DNA from: Bacillota bacterium
Lineage (GTDB): Bacteria > Bacillota > Clostridia > Oscillospirales > Ruminococcaceae
Assembly (NCBI GenBank): GCA_023418925.1
Contig: JAEZYS010000003.1
Coordinates: 1-64,000, forward strand
Direction of reading: 5' to 3'
Length of the DNA stretch: 64,000 nucleotides
Both the position numbers and the translations under genes were made by a program. Position 1 is the stretch's first letter, and the number at the start of each line of letters is the position of its first letter. The notes below the pieces were generated by a model. The model searched no databases and was not told the DNA's origin. It saw only the letters and a program-made list of their open reading frames with translations. Positions 62,793-64,000 of this stretch are shown one piece after another.

Positions 62793-64000
62793 ATGACACA
62801 GTTTAATGATGTAATCAAAGCACTGAACTATGCCGCAGAAAACAGCCCTTTTTATAAGGATATGTTCAAGGATTGCGATATTAAAAACGTTAAAACAGTT
62901 GAGGATTTTCAGAAGCTGCCTTTCTCTGATAAGTATGATTTAAGACGAGCTTATCCTCTTGGAATTCAGGCTGTACCTGATGCTGAGGTAGTAAGAATTC
63001 ACTCATCATCCGGAACAACAGGCAAGCCTATTATTATCCCTTACACAAAGCAGGATGTTGAAGATTGGGCAATAATGTTTGCAAGATGCTATCAGACAGC
63101 GGGAATCACAAACCTTGACAGAATCCAGATTACTCCTGGCTATGGTCTGTGGACAGCAGGAATAGGTTTTCAGGCAGGCTGTGAAAAGCTTGGGGCTATG
63201 GCTGTTCCTGTAGGTCCTGGAAACACAGAAAAACAGCTTGAATTAATGGTTGACTTACAAAGTACAGTTTTTTGCGCAACATCTTCCTATGCTCTTCTCA
63301 TTGCCGAAGAGGTTAAGAAAAGAGATCTTAAGGATAAGATTAATCTCAAAAAGGGTATCATCGGTTCTGAACGCTGGGGCGACCTTATGAGAAAGAGAAT
63401 TGCCGATGAACTTGAAATCGAACTGTTTGACATTTACGGTCTTACTGAAATATATGGACCTGGAATCGCACTCGATTGCCCTGCACATGAGGGTATGCAT
63501 TACTGGGATGATTTCCTCTACTTTGAAATAATTGATCCTGCAACAGGTGAGGTTCTTCCTGAGGGTGAAACAGGAGAGCTTGTTATTACAACACTCAAAA
63601 AGCAGGGTGCTCCTCTTATCCGTTACCGTACACATGACCTTACAAGAATTATAAAGGGCAAGTGCAGCTGTGGAAGTGAGTATCCTAGAATTGACAGAAT
63701 TCTTGGCAGAACTGATGATATGATTAAGGTCAAGGGAGTAAATATCTACCCTGGTCAGATTGAAAACACCCTTACAAAAGTAAAGGGGGTATCAAGTGAA
63801 TATCAAATTGTCATCAAGCATATTGATGGAAAGGATAAGATGACTCTTAAAGTTGAAGTTCCAGCCGAATCTGATAAGCTGCTTACCTCTGCAAGAGTTA
63901 TGGATACATTCAAGAAGCTTATTGGTATTAAGATTGTCTGTGAATGTGTGGATATGGGTGCTCTTCCTCGTTCTGAAAAGAAATCAAAGAGAGTTTTTGA
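62793..64000 (+). CDS. paaK: Phenylacetate-CoA ligase (truncated by window end)
   Basis: At least 402 residues from ATG 62793 (AAAGGATTAG 12 nt before). The adenylation motifs are S-S-S-G-T-T-G-K-P, Y-G-L-T-E and a late R-Y-R-T-H-D; the C-terminal K-V-K-G-V-N-I-Y-P is the hinge. It activates an aryl acetate to its CoA ester. The reading is open at 64000, ending R-V-F, near the usual C-terminus, so only a few residues are probably missing. Third gene of the T-box operon, giving the acid-to-CoA step that IorAB would carboxylate. Confidence 0.95.
   Translation, partial: MTQFNDVIKALNYAAENSPFYKDMFKDCDIKNVKTVEDFQKLPFSDKYDLRRAYPLGIQAVPDAEVVRIHSSSGTTGKPIIIPYTKQDVEDWAIMFARCYQTAGITNLDRIQITPGYGLWTAGIGFQAGCEKLGAMAVPVGPGNTEKQLELMVDLQSTVFCATSSYALLIAEEVKKRDLKDKINLKKGIIGSERWGDLMRKRIADELEIELFDIYGLTEIYGPGIALDCPAHEGMHYWDDFLYFEIIDPATGEVLPEGETGELVITTLKKQGAPLIRYRTHDLTRIIKGKCSCGSEYPRIDRILGRTDDMIKVKGVNIYPGQIENTLTKVKGVSSEYQIVIKHIDGKDKMTLKVEVPAESDKLLTSARVMDTFKKLIGIKIVCECVDMGALPRSEKKSKRVF

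Noticed and set aside
1..64000. tRNA or rRNA genes, insertion sequences, prophage
   Set aside because: No recognisable tRNA arms with CCA-type ends, rRNA sequence, transposase or phage gene was seen on either strand.

Overview
The window is AT-rich, gene-dense DNA from a low-GC, endospore-lineage Firmicute, most likely a Ruminococcus-like member of the Ruminococcaceae/Oscillospiraceae. The basis is a Spo0A homologue, an alpha/beta-type small acid-soluble spore protein, a LysM-GH18 spore-type hydrolase, a GH94 cellobiose phosphorylase very like that of cellulolytic clostridia, a T-box leader, strong AGGAGG ribosome binding sites and many canonical TTGACA-17-TATAAT promoters. No rRNA, tRNA, CRISPR array, transposase or prophage gene is visible. 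I cannot name the species.

Layout. 1-2.5 kb (minus): an ArsR-permease-redox operon. 2.5-8 kb (minus): a coiled-coil protein, coaD, rsmD, uvrC, a radical-SAM protein and spo0A. 8-12 kb (minus): an AEC carrier and a polar amino-acid ABC importer. 12-14.7 kb: a PfkB sugar kinase, an acyl-CoA thioesterase and DAHP synthase. 14.9-19.3 kb (plus): an envelope cluster with a PASTA protein whose kinase domain has lost its catalytic residues, a C39-like peptidase and a GH25 lysozyme. 19-23 kb: small conserved proteins and copA-copZ behind a palindromic operator. 23-34.7 kb: NYN/OST-HTH, HAD and EAL-HDOD proteins, a PflX-like radical-SAM protein, the LysM-GH18 hydrolase, membrane proteins, a LUD protein, an ATPase and tcdA. 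35-45 kb (plus): valS, folC, cellobiose phosphorylase and clpB. 45-59.9 kb: AraC and Crp regulators, a patatin, a second C39-like peptidase, a SulP transporter, a GntR-ABC operon, an Sfp-type PPTase, a second SCP2-domain protein, SASP, NAD salvage genes, CapA and a CPBP homologue. 60-64 kb (plus): a T-box leader followed by iorA-iorB-paaK; paaK runs off the end.

The most interesting items are: (1) iorAB-paaK under a T-box whose specifier looks like Trp UGG, suggesting arylacetate/indoleacetate salvage into aromatic amino acids rather than catabolism; (2) a Spo0A with Glu at the phospho-acceptor position (residue 56); (3) the PASTA pseudokinase; (4) a repeated palindromic leader of about 120 nt that ends exactly at the start codons of two unrelated genes and carries their ribosome binding sites, with a partial relative upstream of tcdA; (5) perfect operator palindromes built into the promoters of cellobiose phosphorylase, copA and the GntR-ABC operon; (6) two small genes (36 and 57 codons) with good ribosome binding sites. 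All functional calls come from reading motifs by eye; no database search was run.
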